A stretch of DNA of 64,000 bases from Gammaproteobacteria bacterium (GCA_020832085.1 JAFIFJ010000018.1:1-64000); one strand, 5' to 3'; shown: positions 34,991 to 44,199, counted from the stretch's first letter. Numbers and translations: made by a program. The notes: generated by a model not told the origin, from the letters alone.

Positions 34991-36263
34991 GATTGCCGAC
35001 CATCCCCATCGTTTCGAAGTTGCCAACGAGCTGCATGCGCGCCCGTTTCCCTCCCTCGAGGCGCCCTGTCACGCCGTGTTCCTGGCGGTGAAGCGGCGGG
35101 AGGCGGCCGCCAGTCGTGACCGCGGCGAAGACCGGGCCCACCTCCTCGCCCTGCTCGACCGTTTCGGCGCTCAGCATCCTGCGGCAGGAGCGACCCATTT
35201 CTTCGGCACCCTGGGGCGTCACCGGTTGAAGTGGGAGTGCCACACCGAGTTCGTCACCTACACCCTGTTCGGCGAGGGCATCGCCCCGATTCCCTTCGAT
35301 GCTTCGAGCTTTGGAGCCATGCCCACGGACTGGCTCGCCACGGCACCTGGAGATCGCCTGACCTCGGCGCTGGTGCGGGTGGCCACCATGGCCGACGACG
35401 CCACCATCGACCGCAGCCTGAACGACTGGTTTGATGGTGAAGGACTGGCGGTGGCCAGAGTGCTGGACGGCTCGGCGGTCGTCGCCAGTGACTTTCGTAT
35501 TGATGCCAATGGGCACACGCGCTTCAGCGTCTTTGCCGATCCGGATATGGGACCGCGGCGGCTGGGCCAGATCGTCCAGCGCCTCATCGAGATCGAGACC
35601 TACAAGACCATAGCCATGCTCGGCTTGCCGGTGGCGCGCGAGCTGTCATCGCGATTATCCGAACTCGATGCGGAGCTTGCGGATCTGGTGTCGCGCATGC
35701 GCCGTCCTAACGACGAGGCCGAGGCGACGCTGGACGCGCTGCTTGCCATGTCGGCCCGCATCGAGCATCTGCTGGCCAGCAACAGCTTCCGCTTCGGCGC
35801 CACCGCGGCCTACGAGGCCATCGTTGCGCAGCGCATCGAGGTCATGCGCGAGGAGCACTACGGTGAGAACACCACATTTGCCGAATTCATGATGCGGCGT
35901 TTCGATCCGGCCATGCGCACCATCCGCGCCGCCGAGGAACGTCTCGAACACATGGCGGAACGTTCCCGGCAGGCGGCTTCACTGCTGCTCACCCGGGTGG
36001 AAGTGGGGCGATCGGCGGAGAATCAGGCCCTGCTGGCCTCCATGGACCGCCGCGCCGATCTGCAATTGCGTTTGCAGCGCACCGTCGAAGGGCTGTCGGT
36101 GGTCGCCATCAGCTACTATGCCGTGAACCTTCTCGCCAATCTGGCCAAGCCGGTGGGGCCGGCCCTCGGACTTGGGGAGGGCGTGCTGCTCGCGCTGCTC
36201 ACGCCTCCGGTGGTGGCGCTGGTGTGGATCCTGATCCGTCGTATCCGCAAGGGGATGAGCTGA
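34989..36263 (+). CDS. DUF3422 family membrane-anchored protein
   Basis: 424 residues, GTG start. The opening HPHRFEVANELHARPFPSLE is the DUF3422 signature. A long soluble region has helical coiled-coil character (about 215-380), and two C-terminal transmembrane helices follow (VAISYYAVNLLANLA and LLALLTPPVVALVWILI). Such genes recur beside photosynthesis and other operons, with no defined function. It abuts crtI by TGATG overlap, linking it to carotenoid synthesis transcription. Confidence 0.9.
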   Translation: MIADHPHRFEVANELHARPFPSLEAPCHAVFLAVKRREAAASRDRGEDRAHLLALLDRFGAQHPAAGATHFFGTLGRHRLKWECHTEFVTYTLFGEGIAPIPFDASSFGAMPTDWLATAPGDRLTSALVRVATMADDATIDRSLNDWFDGEGLAVARVLDGSAVVASDFRIDANGHTRFSVFADPDMGPRRLGQIVQRLIEIETYKTIAMLGLPVARELSSRLSELDAELADLVSRMRRPNDEAEATLDALLAMSARIEHLLASNSFRFGATAAYEAIVAQRIEVMREEHYGENTTFAEFMMRRFDPAMRTIRAAEERLEHMAERSRQAASLLLTRVEVGRSAENQALLASMDRRADLQLRLQRTVEGLSVVAISYYAVNLLANLAKPVGPALGLGEGVLLALLTPPVVALVWILIRRIRKGMS

Positions 36264-37753
36264 TGTTCGACAGGCCTCATGCGGTGGTGATCGGCAGCGG
36301 CTTCGGCGGCCTCGCTGCGGCAGTCCGGCTCGGTGCCCGCGGTTATCGGGTGACGGTCCTCGAACAGCTCGACGCCCCCGGCGGCCGCGCCTATGTGTTC
36401 CGCCAGGACGGCTTCACCTTCGATGCCGGGCCCACCATCATCACGGCGCCGTTCCTGCTCGAGGAACTGTGGGATCTCTGTGGCCGCAAGCTCGCAGACG
36501 ACGTCGAGCTGCGCGCCGTGGACCCCTTCTACCGCATCCGTTTCGACGACGGCACGACCTTCGACTGCAGCGCCGATCCGGCTGCCATGCGCGCCTCGGT
36601 CCAGGCGTTGGCGCCGGACGACGTCGCCGGTTACGAACGCTTCGTGGAGGAAAGCGAGCGCATCTTCCGCATCGGCTTCGAGCAGCTCGGTCATGTCCCC
36701 TTCGGTAGCTGGATGGACATGCTGCGAGTGCTGCCGGATCTGGTGAGGCTGCAGAGCTTCCGTACCGTACACGGGCTGGTGGCGCGCTACGTGCGGGATC
36801 CCCGCCTGCGGCAGGTGCTGAGCTTCCACCCCCTGCTGGTGGGCGGCAATCCCTTCAGCACCACCTCGGTCTACTGCCTCATCGCCTTCCTCGAACGGCG
36901 CTGGGGAGTGCACTTCGCCATGGGTGGCACCGGCGCGCTGGTCAGCGGTCTGGTGAAGCTGATCGAAGGGCAGGGCGGCGAACTGCGCTGCAACGCCCGG
37001 GTGGCGACCATTACCACCACCGGCCGCCGGGCCACCGGCGTGGAGCTCGAAGGTGGTGAGCGCCTCGCGGCCGAGGTCGTCGTGTCCAATGCGGACTCCG
37101 CCTTCACCTATCGCAATCTCGTGCCGGCGGCACTGCGCAAGCGCTGGACGGACCGCCGCATTGCCAAGGCACGTTACTCCATGAGCCTGTTCGTCTGGTA
37201 CTTCGGTACCAACCGGCGCTATGACGACGTGCCGCATCACATGATTCTGATGGGGCCGAGGTATCGTGAACTGCTGGCAGACATTTTCGATCACAAAGTG
37301 CTGGCGGAGGATTTCAGTCTCTATCTGCACCGGCCTACCGCCACGGATCCGACGCTGGCACCGGCGGGAGGGGATGCGTTCTACGTGCTGTCGCCGGTAC
37401 CCCATCTGGAAAGCGGTACCGATTGGACGCAGCGCGCAGAGCCTTACCGGTCGGCGCTGGAGCGGGCCCTGTCCGCCAGCGTGCTGCCGGGACTCGAGTC
37501 TGCTGTGGTGAGTTCACGGCTGATGACGCCGCTGGATTTCCGGGATCGGCTGAGTTCGGTCCACGGTGCTGCCTTCGGTCTCGAACCGGTGCTGACCCAG
37601 AGTGCCTGGTTCAGGCCCCACAATCGCAGCGAGGAACTCGAACGCCTGTACCTCGTTGGTGCCGGTACCCATCCCGGCGCCGGACTGCCCGGCGTGCTGT
37701 CTTCGGCCCGCATTCTCGACACGGTGGTGCCTGATGCCCATGCCCTGGTCTGA
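36263..37753 (+). CDS. crtI: Phytoene desaturase CrtI
   Basis: 496 residues from ATG 36263, overlapping the DUF3422 stop. The N-terminal FAD motif is VVIGSGFGGLAAAVRLGARG, followed by EQLDAPGGRAYVFRQDGFTF. The C-terminal bacterial phytoene desaturase signature is LYLVGAGTHPGAGLPGVLSS. It introduces double bonds into phytoene, probably giving lycopene because the neighbouring genes form a spirilloxanthin-type set. The 3' end overlaps crtB by about 20 bp. Confidence 0.96.
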   Translation: MFDRPHAVVIGSGFGGLAAAVRLGARGYRVTVLEQLDAPGGRAYVFRQDGFTFDAGPTIITAPFLLEELWDLCGRKLADDVELRAVDPFYRIRFDDGTTFDCSADPAAMRASVQALAPDDVAGYERFVEESERIFRIGFEQLGHVPFGSWMDMLRVLPDLVRLQSFRTVHGLVARYVRDPRLRQVLSFHPLLVGGNPFSTTSVYCLIAFLERRWGVHFAMGGTGALVSGLVKLIEGQGGELRCNARVATITTTGRRATGVELEGGERLAAEVVVSNADSAFTYRNLVPAALRKRWTDRRIAKARYSMSLFVWYFGTNRRYDDVPHHMILMGPRYRELLADIFDHKVLAEDFSLYLHRPTATDPTLAPAGGDAFYVLSPVPHLESGTDWTQRAEPYRSALERALSASVLPGLESAVVSSRLMTPLDFRDRLSSVHGAAFGLEPVLTQSAWFRPHNRSEELERLYLVGAGTHPGAGLPGVLSSARILDTVVPDAHALV

Positions 37754-38765
37754 CATCCATGCCAGCAGCGCGGACCACGCTGTCTGCCGGGCGCTGCTCA
37801 AAGGGGGCTCACGGTCCTTCTTCGCAGCCTCCGTGTTTCTGCCGGCTCATGTCCGCGATGCGGCCACGGCGCTGTATGGCTTCTGCCGGGTGGCCGACGA
37901 TGCCGTGGATCTGGCAGAGCATCCCGAGGTGGCGCTCTTGGCGCTGCGAGAGCGTCTCGACCGGATCTACGACGGCCGTCCCGATGGCGCCGTGGACCGT
38001 GCCTTTGCCGACGTGGCGACGGCCTATGGCATTCCGAAAGCGGTCCCCGAGGGCTTGCTCGAAGGTTTCGCCTGGGACACCGAAGGCCGACGCTATGAGA
38101 GCCTGGGTGCGCTGACCGGATACGGCGTGCGCGTGGCCGGTACCGTGGGCGTCATGATGGCGCGGCTGATGGGAGCCACTTCGGTTCACGCGCTGGCCCG
38201 CGCCTGTGATCTGGGCGTGGCCATGCAGCTCACCAATATCGCCCGTGACGTCGGCGAGGATGCTCGCGCCGGGCGGCTGTATCTGCCTTTGGACTGGCTG
38301 GGTGAAGCGGGCGTCGATGCCGATGCCTTTCTCGACGATCCCCGGTTCTCCCCGGGCATTGGCGCGGTCGTCGCCCGCCTGCTGACCGCAGCGGAGCGGC
38401 TCTACCTGCGAGCGGGATCAGGCATCGAGGTGTTGCCCCCGCGCTGCCGTCCCGGCATCCGGGCTGCGCGCTGGCTCTATGCGGAGATCGGTCGTGAAGT
38501 GGAGCGTCACGGCCTCGACTCCGTCACGACGCGTGCGCTGGTGCCGCCATCGCGCAAGCTTGCGCTGCTGGCCCGGGTGATGAGGGCTAATGACCGCGGC
38601 GGGCTGTACGCTCCGCCGCTCCCGGAAGCGCGCTTTCTCATCGATGCTGCCGCCGGAACCCGTTCGGAACAGCGGCATCCGCTGGCCGCCAGCGGCTTCG
38701 ACCGCCGGGTGCACTGGCTGGTGGATCTCTTCCACGATCTGGAAGCGCGCCAACGGGTTCGTTGA
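37734..38765 (+). CDS. crtB: Phytoene synthase CrtB
   Basis: 343 residues from ATG 37734 (37740 also possible). The two Asp-rich prenyl-diphosphate motifs are DDAVD in FCRVADDAVDLAEHPE and RDVGED in LTNIARDVGEDARAGRLYLP. It condenses two geranylgeranyl diphosphates to phytoene. It overlaps crtI and ends at the hexamer-repeat hairpin shared with convergent crtC. Confidence 0.96.
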   Translation: MPMPWSDIHASSADHAVCRALLKGGSRSFFAASVFLPAHVRDAATALYGFCRVADDAVDLAEHPEVALLALRERLDRIYDGRPDGAVDRAFADVATAYGIPKAVPEGLLEGFAWDTEGRRYESLGALTGYGVRVAGTVGVMMARLMGATSVHALARACDLGVAMQLTNIARDVGEDARAGRLYLPLDWLGEAGVDADAFLDDPRFSPGIGAVVARLLTAAERLYLRAGSGIEVLPPRCRPGIRAARWLYAEIGREVERHGLDSVTTRALVPPSRKLALLARVMRANDRGGLYAPPLPEARFLIDAAAGTRSEQRHPLAASGFDRRVHWLVDLFHDLEARQRVR

Positions 38766-38831
38766 GGTTCATCGCTGGGCCTCACAGGCGTGAAGTGTTT
38801 GTGCACCGTTTGGTCCGGGCTGGGTTTTTTC

Positions 38832-38921
38832 GGGATCGCTATCGCTATCGGTATCGGTATCGAAGTCAAACCCGAACCCGAACCCGAACCCGAACCCGAT
38901 CCCGATAGCGATAGCGATTTT
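38832..38921. terminator. Hexanucleotide-repeat inverted repeat, likely bidirectional terminator
   Basis: Tandem hexamers ATCGCT x2, ATCGGT x2, ATCGAA run into CCCGAA x4, CCCGAT x2, AGCGAT x2. The arm 38835-38851 (17 bp) is the exact reverse complement of 38902-38918, followed by TTTT; TTTTTT precedes the left arm. It lies in the 168-bp gap between convergent crtB and crtC. Confidence 0.72.
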
Positions 38922-38933
38922 GAATTGGATGCT

Positions 38934-39854
38934 TCACATCCTTCGCGCCCACCTCGGCATTCTGAACGGCAGCATCCACTGCACCACGGGCTGACGAAAG
39001 CGATCCAGGGACAGGCTCTCGTGCATGGCCGTTACCGGTTCGCCCAAGAGTTTGGTGGTGAGCAGGGAGCGGCTATAGAACGGCGTGTCCTCCAGGGTGG
39101 CGAGCACCACGATGTCGCTGTCCTCGGAGCGGCTGGCGCGGGGCATCCGCCAACCGCTGCGCGCGAGACTGACAGCGGGCGGTGGTGACAGCGTTCGGGC
39201 AAGACCCTTGCTGTCGAAACGCAGCGCCAGGTTCGCAGTGCGTTGCGCTGTCCGGCTGCGGGTGTCGTAGTAGATCGTGGTGCTGCCGTCGGCAGCGGTG
39301 GCCCGTGACCAGTTCCAGTCCCGGAAGGCCAGCTCCAGGGCTTCGCTGCCGTCGTTGCCGTCGAAGTAGCCGTGCCCGGTCCAGCTCCGATGGGGCTGTT
39401 CGAGTCTGACCTCCACCCGCGCGCAGGGCGCAAAGGGCGTCCAGCGATGGCGTTGCTGTCCGTCGAGCGGAAAGCTCGCTCCCGGCAGGGCTTCGGGCCA
39501 CAGCAGAACTTCCCCCCGCAGCCGGCTCGGCAGCGGCACGGTGATCTCATCGAAGCGGGCCCGCAGTCTGCTGCCATCCCAATCAAGCTGACTCGGTCCG
39601 ATCTGCAGCCGATCCGCATCTCGTTCCAGATCGCCGGCGCCGCGTTCCGTCATGGCCCAGCGCTTGCTGCGCCGGCCGTACACAGCGATGTTCATCGCAC
39701 AGTGCTGCTCGGGCGCGGCGCCGGGGTCACGACGTCGCGCGCGGAAGTAGTAGGGCGAGAAAACGCTGCCGATGAATGCGATCAGGGTCAGGCCATGCTG
39801 GCCGTCATCGCTGATGGCATCGAGGTACCACCAGCAGTACCCGCCGGCAGTCAC
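38934..39854 (-). CDS. crtC: Carotenoid 1,2-hydratase CrtC
   Basis: 306 residues from a GTG at 39852-39854 that overlaps the crtD stop (GTGA). The N-terminal GGYCWWYLDAISDDGQHGLT and IGSVFSPYYFRARRRD are the CrtC (hydroxyneurosporene synthase) hallmarks. It adds water across the psi end group in the spirilloxanthin/spheroidene route. Frames upstream to 40268 lie inside crtD. With crtD, crtF and no crtA, spirilloxanthin-type products are expected. Confidence 0.93.
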   Translation of the reverse strand: MTAGGYCWWYLDAISDDGQHGLTLIAFIGSVFSPYYFRARRRDPGAAPEQHCAMNIAVYGRRSKRWAMTERGAGDLERDADRLQIGPSQLDWDGSRLRARFDEITVPLPSRLRGEVLLWPEALPGASFPLDGQQRHRWTPFAPCARVEVRLEQPHRSWTGHGYFDGNDGSEALELAFRDWNWSRATAADGSTTIYYDTRSRTAQRTANLALRFDSKGLARTLSPPPAVSLARSGWRMPRASRSEDSDIVVLATLEDTPFYSRSLLTTKLLGEPVTAMHESLSLDRFRQPVVQWMLPFRMPRWARRM

Positions 39855-41386
39855 ATTTCGGGCAAACCCAGATCCTTGCGGATCGAAGCTGCTGCCTGAC
39901 GACCGGACAGAGCGGCCATCGGCAGCCCCGCCCCCGGATGCACGCTGCCCCCCGCCAGATACAGCCCCGGGACCCGGCTGCGACTCCCCGGCCGTCGGAA
40001 TGACGCCTGCCAGCCGTGGGTCGCCTGACCGTAGAGCGCTCCCCCCGTCGCGGGGAACAGTCGTTCCCAGTCCGTCGGCCTGCGCGTCAGCCAACTCTCG
40101 GTCGATCCCTGCAGTTCCAGGCCGAAACGGGCGAGGTGGTCGAAGGTCTGGCATCGGCTGGTCTCCGCATGATGGTTGCCGTCGGCAGGAGCATTGATGA
40201 GGCAGAACAGGCGTTCCTCGGTTTCCGGGGCTTTGGCGTCGGCCGTGGCGGCCCGGTCCTGGGCGCAAAGGTAGACCGTGGGCGCGTCTGGCACCCGCCG
40301 CTGGCGGAACAAGGTGTCGAACTCCTGCTCGTAGTCGGCGCTGAAGAAGACATTGTGATGGGTCAGCTCGAAGCCCCGGGCGCGGCCGAATCCGACCTGG
40401 GTCACGGCGGAGAGCGAACGCTCCGATGCGGGGTTTGGAGCGGTGGCTCGGCTAACTCCTTCTCCGAGCAGCCCGCCGGCCAGGGCGGCCTGGTCGCCGT
40501 TGAACACCACCGCATCCGCAGTCAGGACCTCGCCGCTGGCAAGCTCGACGCCGGAAACGCGGCGATGGTCGAGGTTCAGGCCCACCACCTCACTGTGGTA
40601 GCGGTAGGTGGCTCCGCAGCGTTCGCCGAGCTTTTCCACGGCCGTCGCGAGTCGATGCATGCCGCCCATGACCCGCCAAACGCCGGCAAGTTCCACGTGC
40701 GCGATCAGCATCAGGGTGGCGGGCGCGAGAAAGGGCGAAGAGCCGCAGTAGGTAGCGTAGCGACCAAAGAGCTGCTGCAGTCGCGGATCCTGGAAGGTGC
40801 GGCCCAGCTCTTGCCAGAGGGTGGTGAACGGCGAGATCCCCAGCAGACCGGGCAGGCCTCTGATGCCGGCACGGCCAATGAGGCCTGGCAGGCTGGGGCG
40901 CTTGGCGCGCATGTAGGTGTGCTCCAGCGTGTCGTGGATGGACTTCGCCCGGCTTCGGAAAGCGGCGAACCGGCGCGCTTCGGCCAGGCCCGCGAAGTCA
41001 CCGATGGCCTGCTCGGTGGCCAGCGGGTCGGCATGCAGGTCGAGGCGTGAACCGTCCAGCCAGGCATGACGTGCCAGCAGGGCAGCGGATTCCAGCTGCA
41101 AGTGATCGTCGAGACGTTCCCCGGCGTCCTCGAACAGGCCGTCGAAAACGTCGCGCAGGGTCAGCACCGTGGGTCCGGTATCCACGAGCGTCCCGCCCAC
41201 GGCCGCGGGCCGCAGCTTGCCGCCGGGTCCGTCGGCGCTTTCGAGGACGGTGACCTGCGCCCCTGACCGCGCGAGTTCCACCGCGGCAGTGAGTCCGCCG
41301 ATGCCCGCACCGATGATGAGTACGCGTGGTGAACTGCGGGGGCCGGCCCGGGGCTTGGGTTCCTTCCTGGATGCTGGTTGGGACAG
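39851..41386 (-). CDS. crtD: Methoxyneurosporene/hydroxycarotenoid 3,4-desaturase CrtD, non-canonical start
   Basis: CrtI-family FAD desaturase, C-terminal signature LYLAGGSVHPGAGLPMAALS. The FAD motif VLIIGAGIGGLTAAVELA is encoded just upstream of 41281, the first in-frame ATG/GTG/TTG (a GTG), so the true start must be further 5'. The frame is open back to a stop near 41402 and contains no canonical start; a CTG at 41384-41386 after GAAGG is my best guess, giving 511 residues. A frameshift from the ATG at 41402 (other frame) or a sequence error would also explain it. The rest is intact. Divergent from crtE. Confidence 0.85.
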   Translation of the reverse strand: MSQPASRKEPKPRAGPRSSPRVLIIGAGIGGLTAAVELARSGAQVTVLESADGPGGKLRPAAVGGTLVDTGPTVLTLRDVFDGLFEDAGERLDDHLQLESAALLARHAWLDGSRLDLHADPLATEQAIGDFAGLAEARRFAAFRSRAKSIHDTLEHTYMRAKRPSLPGLIGRAGIRGLPGLLGISPFTTLWQELGRTFQDPRLQQLFGRYATYCGSSPFLAPATLMLIAHVELAGVWRVMGGMHRLATAVEKLGERCGATYRYHSEVVGLNLDHRRVSGVELASGEVLTADAVVFNGDQAALAGGLLGEGVSRATAPNPASERSLSAVTQVGFGRARGFELTHHNVFFSADYEQEFDTLFRQRRVPDAPTVYLCAQDRAATADAKAPETEERLFCLINAPADGNHHAETSRCQTFDHLARFGLELQGSTESWLTRRPTDWERLFPATGGALYGQATHGWQASFRRPGSRSRVPGLYLAGGSVHPGAGLPMAALSGRQAAASIRKDLGLPEM

Positions 41387-41481
41387 CGTGGCGCACCTTC
41401 ATTGACGGTCGTTTGACGGTTGGTCCATGGGATCGACCGGGGTTGCGGACCGATCCGCTGCACTGAGGTCTGACGCAGGCT

Positions 41482-41545
41482 TTGACTCGCCTTGCCGAAT
41501 GTGTCTATTCTACATGACGCATCAGGGTGTTTGTATGGTGTGACA
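41482..41545 (+). promoter_or_regulatory. crtE / crtD divergent control region with two PpsR-type sites
   Basis: TTGACT (41482-41487), 18-bp spacer, TATTCT (41506-41511) face crtE. TGTCTATTCTACATGACG (41502-41519) covers the -10 and misses the TGT-N12-ACA consensus by one base. TGTTTGTATGGTGTGACA (41528-41545) matches it exactly. Two sites are typical for cooperative PpsR repression. Confidence 0.65.
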
Positions 41546-41561
41546 ATCCTGGGAGGCCGCC

Positions 41562-42431
41562 ATGGAAGCGAGTCAAAGAATCGAGAACGCCCTGAAAGCG
41601 ACGATCTTCGCTGCGCAGGCTGCTGACGGTCCACCTCTGCTGCAGCAGGCTCTCGGGTATGCCGTGTTTCCTGGCGGTGCCCGGGTGAGGCCGCGGCTGA
41701 CCCTGGCCGTGGCGACCGCCTGCGGCGGCGGCTGTCCGCGCCTTGCCGACTCGGCGGCTGCCGCCATCGAACTGCTGCACTGCGCCTCCCTGGTCCACGA
41801 TGATCTGCCCTGCTTCGACGACGCCAGCAGCCGCCGTGGCAAACCCTCGGTGCATGCCGCCTATGGCGAACGCATCGCCGTTCTCGCCGGCGATGCACTG
41901 ATCGTGATGGCCTTCGATGCGCTGGCCGCCGGTGGCAGCAATGCTCCAGAGCGCATGCCTGCCGTGCTGCGCATCATTGCTGCCGGCGTGGGCGCGCCGA
42001 ACGGCATCGTCGCCGGCCAGGCCTGGGAGTGCGAGCCCAGCGTGGACTTGAGCAAGTATCAGCAATCCAAGACCGGTGCCCTGTTCGCTGCTGCCACCAT
42101 GGCCGGGGCGGCAGCGGCAGATGGCAACCCGCTGCAGTGGCGCCGGCTCGGTGAGTGCCTCGGCGAGGCCTTCCAGGTGGCCGATGACCTCTGTGACGTG
42201 CTGGCACGCACCGAGGAATGCGGCAAGCCAGTGGGCCGCGACGTGGCCCTCGATCGTCCCAGTGCCGCACGTGAGCTCGGTCTGCCCGGCGCCGTCGCGC
42301 GATTGAAAGGCCTGATCGAGGATGCCCTCAATGCGGTTCCCGACTGCCCGGGACGTGACGCCCTGCAGACCCTGCTGCTGGCGGAGTCCAAGCGTTTCCT
42401 GCCCAAGGACATGGCCCAGCGCGCGGCTTGA
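41562..42431 (+). CDS. crtE: Geranylgeranyl diphosphate synthase CrtE
   Basis: 289 residues; ATG preceded by GGGAGG. The first Asp-rich motif is DDLPCFDD in LVHDDLPCFDDASSRRGKPS, the second DDLCD in FQVADDLCDVL. It makes the C20 precursor for carotenoids and the bacteriochlorophyll tail. It is followed 28 bp later by crtF and then puf, so pigment precursor and antenna genes may be read together. Confidence 0.96.
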   Translation: MEASQRIENALKATIFAAQAADGPPLLQQALGYAVFPGGARVRPRLTLAVATACGGGCPRLADSAAAAIELLHCASLVHDDLPCFDDASSRRGKPSVHAAYGERIAVLAGDALIVMAFDALAAGGSNAPERMPAVLRIIAAGVGAPNGIVAGQAWECEPSVDLSKYQQSKTGALFAAATMAGAAAADGNPLQWRRLGECLGEAFQVADDLCDVLARTEECGKPVGRDVALDRPSAARELGLPGAVARLKGLIEDALNAVPDCPGRDALQTLLLAESKRFLPKDMAQRAA

Positions 42432-42459
42432 TGCACTCGGGCTTTGATGACGTGTCCGG

Positions 42460-43554
42460 GTGAAGGGGCTGCGCAGACTGCGTAATCGGCTGTTGGGCAG
42501 CGTCCGCTTTCAGCGCCTCGCCGCCGCCTTTCCCCTGACCCGGCCCATCGTCCGGGTCCAGACCCGGCTTTTGTTCGATCTCTGCGCCGGCTTCGTTTAC
42601 GCCCAGACCCTGCAGGCCGTGGTTCAGCTTGACCTGCCGCGGCTGCTCGCGGAGCAGGAAGCCATGACCCTCTCGGCCCTTGCCGGCCACCTCGGTCTTC
42701 CACCCGAGCGCCTCGACGTTCTGCTGCGCGCGGCGGTGGCGCTGCGGCTGCTGGAGCGGGAAGGGGAGGCCTATGCCCTGGGTCCGAGGGGCGCTGTCCT
42801 GCTGGGCAATCCCGGACTGCTGGCCATGATCAGGCATCACGCCCTGTTCTACCGGGATCTCGCTGATCCGCTGGCGCTGCTGCGGGACACCATCGACACC
42901 GATCTCGCCCGCTACTGGGCCTACGCGAAGGCTTTAGAACCCGGTGCGCTGGACGGCAGTGCCGTCTCGGCCTACTCGACCTTGATGGCTTCCTCTCAGG
43001 AGATGCTCGCGGACAGCATCCTCGATGCCTACCCGTTCGCGCGCCATCGCGTTCTGCTCGACATCGGTGGCGGACTGGGCGCTTTCGTAGCCGCTGTGGC
43101 TCGACGTGCGCCCGCCGTCGAACTGCACCTCTGGGATCTGCCGGCGGTGGCGGAACAGGCGCGGGCCTGGCTGGGCGACCGCGGGTTGGCCCGCGCCAGC
43201 GTCCACGGAGGAGACGCGTTCCGGGACGCGCTGCCGGTACCGGCCGACCTGATTACGCTGGTGCGCATCATTCATGATCACGACGACGCCAACGTCATGA
43301 CTCTGCTGCGCGCCATCCGGCAAGGGCTGCCGGCATCTGGCGCGCTCGTGATCGCTGAGCCCATGGCCGAAACCCGGGGTGCCGAGGCCATGGGCGGCGC
43401 CTACTTCGGCTTTTATCTGCTGGCCATGGGCAGCGGGCGACCGCGGTCGCGGGAGCGCCTCGTGCAGATGTTGAACGAGGCCGGGTTCCGGCGCGTTCGT
43501 GAACAGCGTACGGCCAATCCGCTGCTGCTTCGGGTTCTTGTCGCCCGCCCCTGA
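42460..43554 (+). CDS. crtF: Demethylspheroidene/hydroxycarotenoid O-methyltransferase CrtF
   Basis: 364 residues, GTG start. An N-terminal dimerisation winged-helix part (ALAGHLGLPPERLDVLLRAA) is followed by a SAM-binding methyltransferase domain with LLDIGGGLGAFVAAVARR and late motif LVRIIHDHDDANVM. It methylates the 1-hydroxy group of carotenoids. It is placed between crtE and puf. Confidence 0.93.
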   Translation: MKGLRRLRNRLLGSVRFQRLAAAFPLTRPIVRVQTRLLFDLCAGFVYAQTLQAVVQLDLPRLLAEQEAMTLSALAGHLGLPPERLDVLLRAAVALRLLEREGEAYALGPRGAVLLGNPGLLAMIRHHALFYRDLADPLALLRDTIDTDLARYWAYAKALEPGALDGSAVSAYSTLMASSQEMLADSILDAYPFARHRVLLDIGGGLGAFVAAVARRAPAVELHLWDLPAVAEQARAWLGDRGLARASVHGGDAFRDALPVPADLITLVRIIHDHDDANVMTLLRAIRQGLPASGALVIAEPMAETRGAEAMGGAYFGFYLLAMGSGRPRSRERLVQMLNEAGFRRVREQRTANPLLLRVLVARP

Positions 43555-43585
43555 CAGCCTGCGCCAAACCCCTGCTCATCACGCC

Positions 43586-43605
43586 GCCGGCCCCTGTGGG
43601 CCGGC
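43586..43605 (+). terminator. GC hairpin after crtF
   Basis: GCCGGCCC (43586-43593), CTGT loop, GGGCCGGC (43598-43605), 32 bp after the crtF stop. There is only a short TTT downstream, so it may attenuate rather than end crtEF transcription before the puf promoter. Confidence 0.5.
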
Positions 43606-43658
43606 CGCCTGCTGTTTCAGCGCTGCCAGGATGGGTTGACACATCCTCTCGCCAAAAG

Positions 43659-43698
43659 TGTTCGTATCGGTTGACACAGGAATTAGTCAATGTAGGAT
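43659..43698 (+). promoter_or_regulatory. puf operon promoter with overlapping PpsR site
   Basis: TTGACA (43671-43676), 16-bp spacer, TAGGAT (43693-43698). TGTTCGTATCGGTTGACA (43659-43676) fits TGT-N12-ACA and ends exactly with the -35 box, so a bound PpsR would mask it. The same -35/-10 spacing is seen at bchC. Confidence 0.7.
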
Positions 43699-44046
43699 GA
43701 CATCTGGGGCTTCAGCGGCCCTGTAAGAGTGCGGATACAGTACAGATGCGAAGACAGGCAACAGCAGCACAGCGGCCCTCGATGCCGCCCCACGACGCGC
43801 CGGCACCGTTCAGGGTGGCCAGGACGCAGTGGTTGTCGCCGCGGGGCCTGTTACGCGAGGTTCAATCGCCCATCTGCTCCGCCCTCGGTGTTGCCCTCAT
43901 CCCCACCCCCTCACATCAAATCCCGATTCACGCGCCGAAGTTCGTGGCCGCGGGAATCGTCCGCCATTCACTCGGGGCCCATTCCGGGTGCAATACGCCG
44001 CACGCTGCGGCAACGGCCGTCAAGGCTGCAACGGGAGGAAGTAACA
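43699..44046 (+). other. Long puf leader, no recognised gene
   Basis: About 340 nt separate the puf promoter from pufB. An open frame from 43746 runs through it and into pufB in another phase, but it has no PufQ-like transmembrane segment and no ribosome site I trust. I treat this as untranslated leader. Confidence 0.5.
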
Positions 44047-44199
44047 ATGTCCGAAGGAAGCTCGCAAGGCTCGCTCTCGGGGCTCACCGACTCGGAGGCC
44101 CAGGAATTCCACGGGGTTTTCGTGACCAGTTTCAGCATCTTCACCGCAATCGCGGTGGTGGCGCACATTCTGGTCTGGTTCTGGCGCCCCTGGCTGTGA
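44047..44199 (+). CDS. pufB: Light-harvesting LH1 beta subunit PufB
   Basis: 50 residues; ATG after GGGAGGAAGTAACA. A polar N-terminus with [10 protein letters not shown] is followed by one transmembrane helix and the bacteriochlorophyll ligand His40 in [14 protein letters not shown], the standard LH1 beta motif. It pairs with PufA to form the antenna ring around the reaction centre. Confidence 0.96.
   Translation: MSEGSSQGSLSGLTDSEAQEFHGVFVTSFSIFTAIAVVAHILVWFWRPWL

Noticed and set aside
39851-41386. crtD as a pseudogene
   Set aside because: Apart from the unusual start, the whole reading frame and C-terminal motif are intact, so I keep it as a gene with a flagged start.
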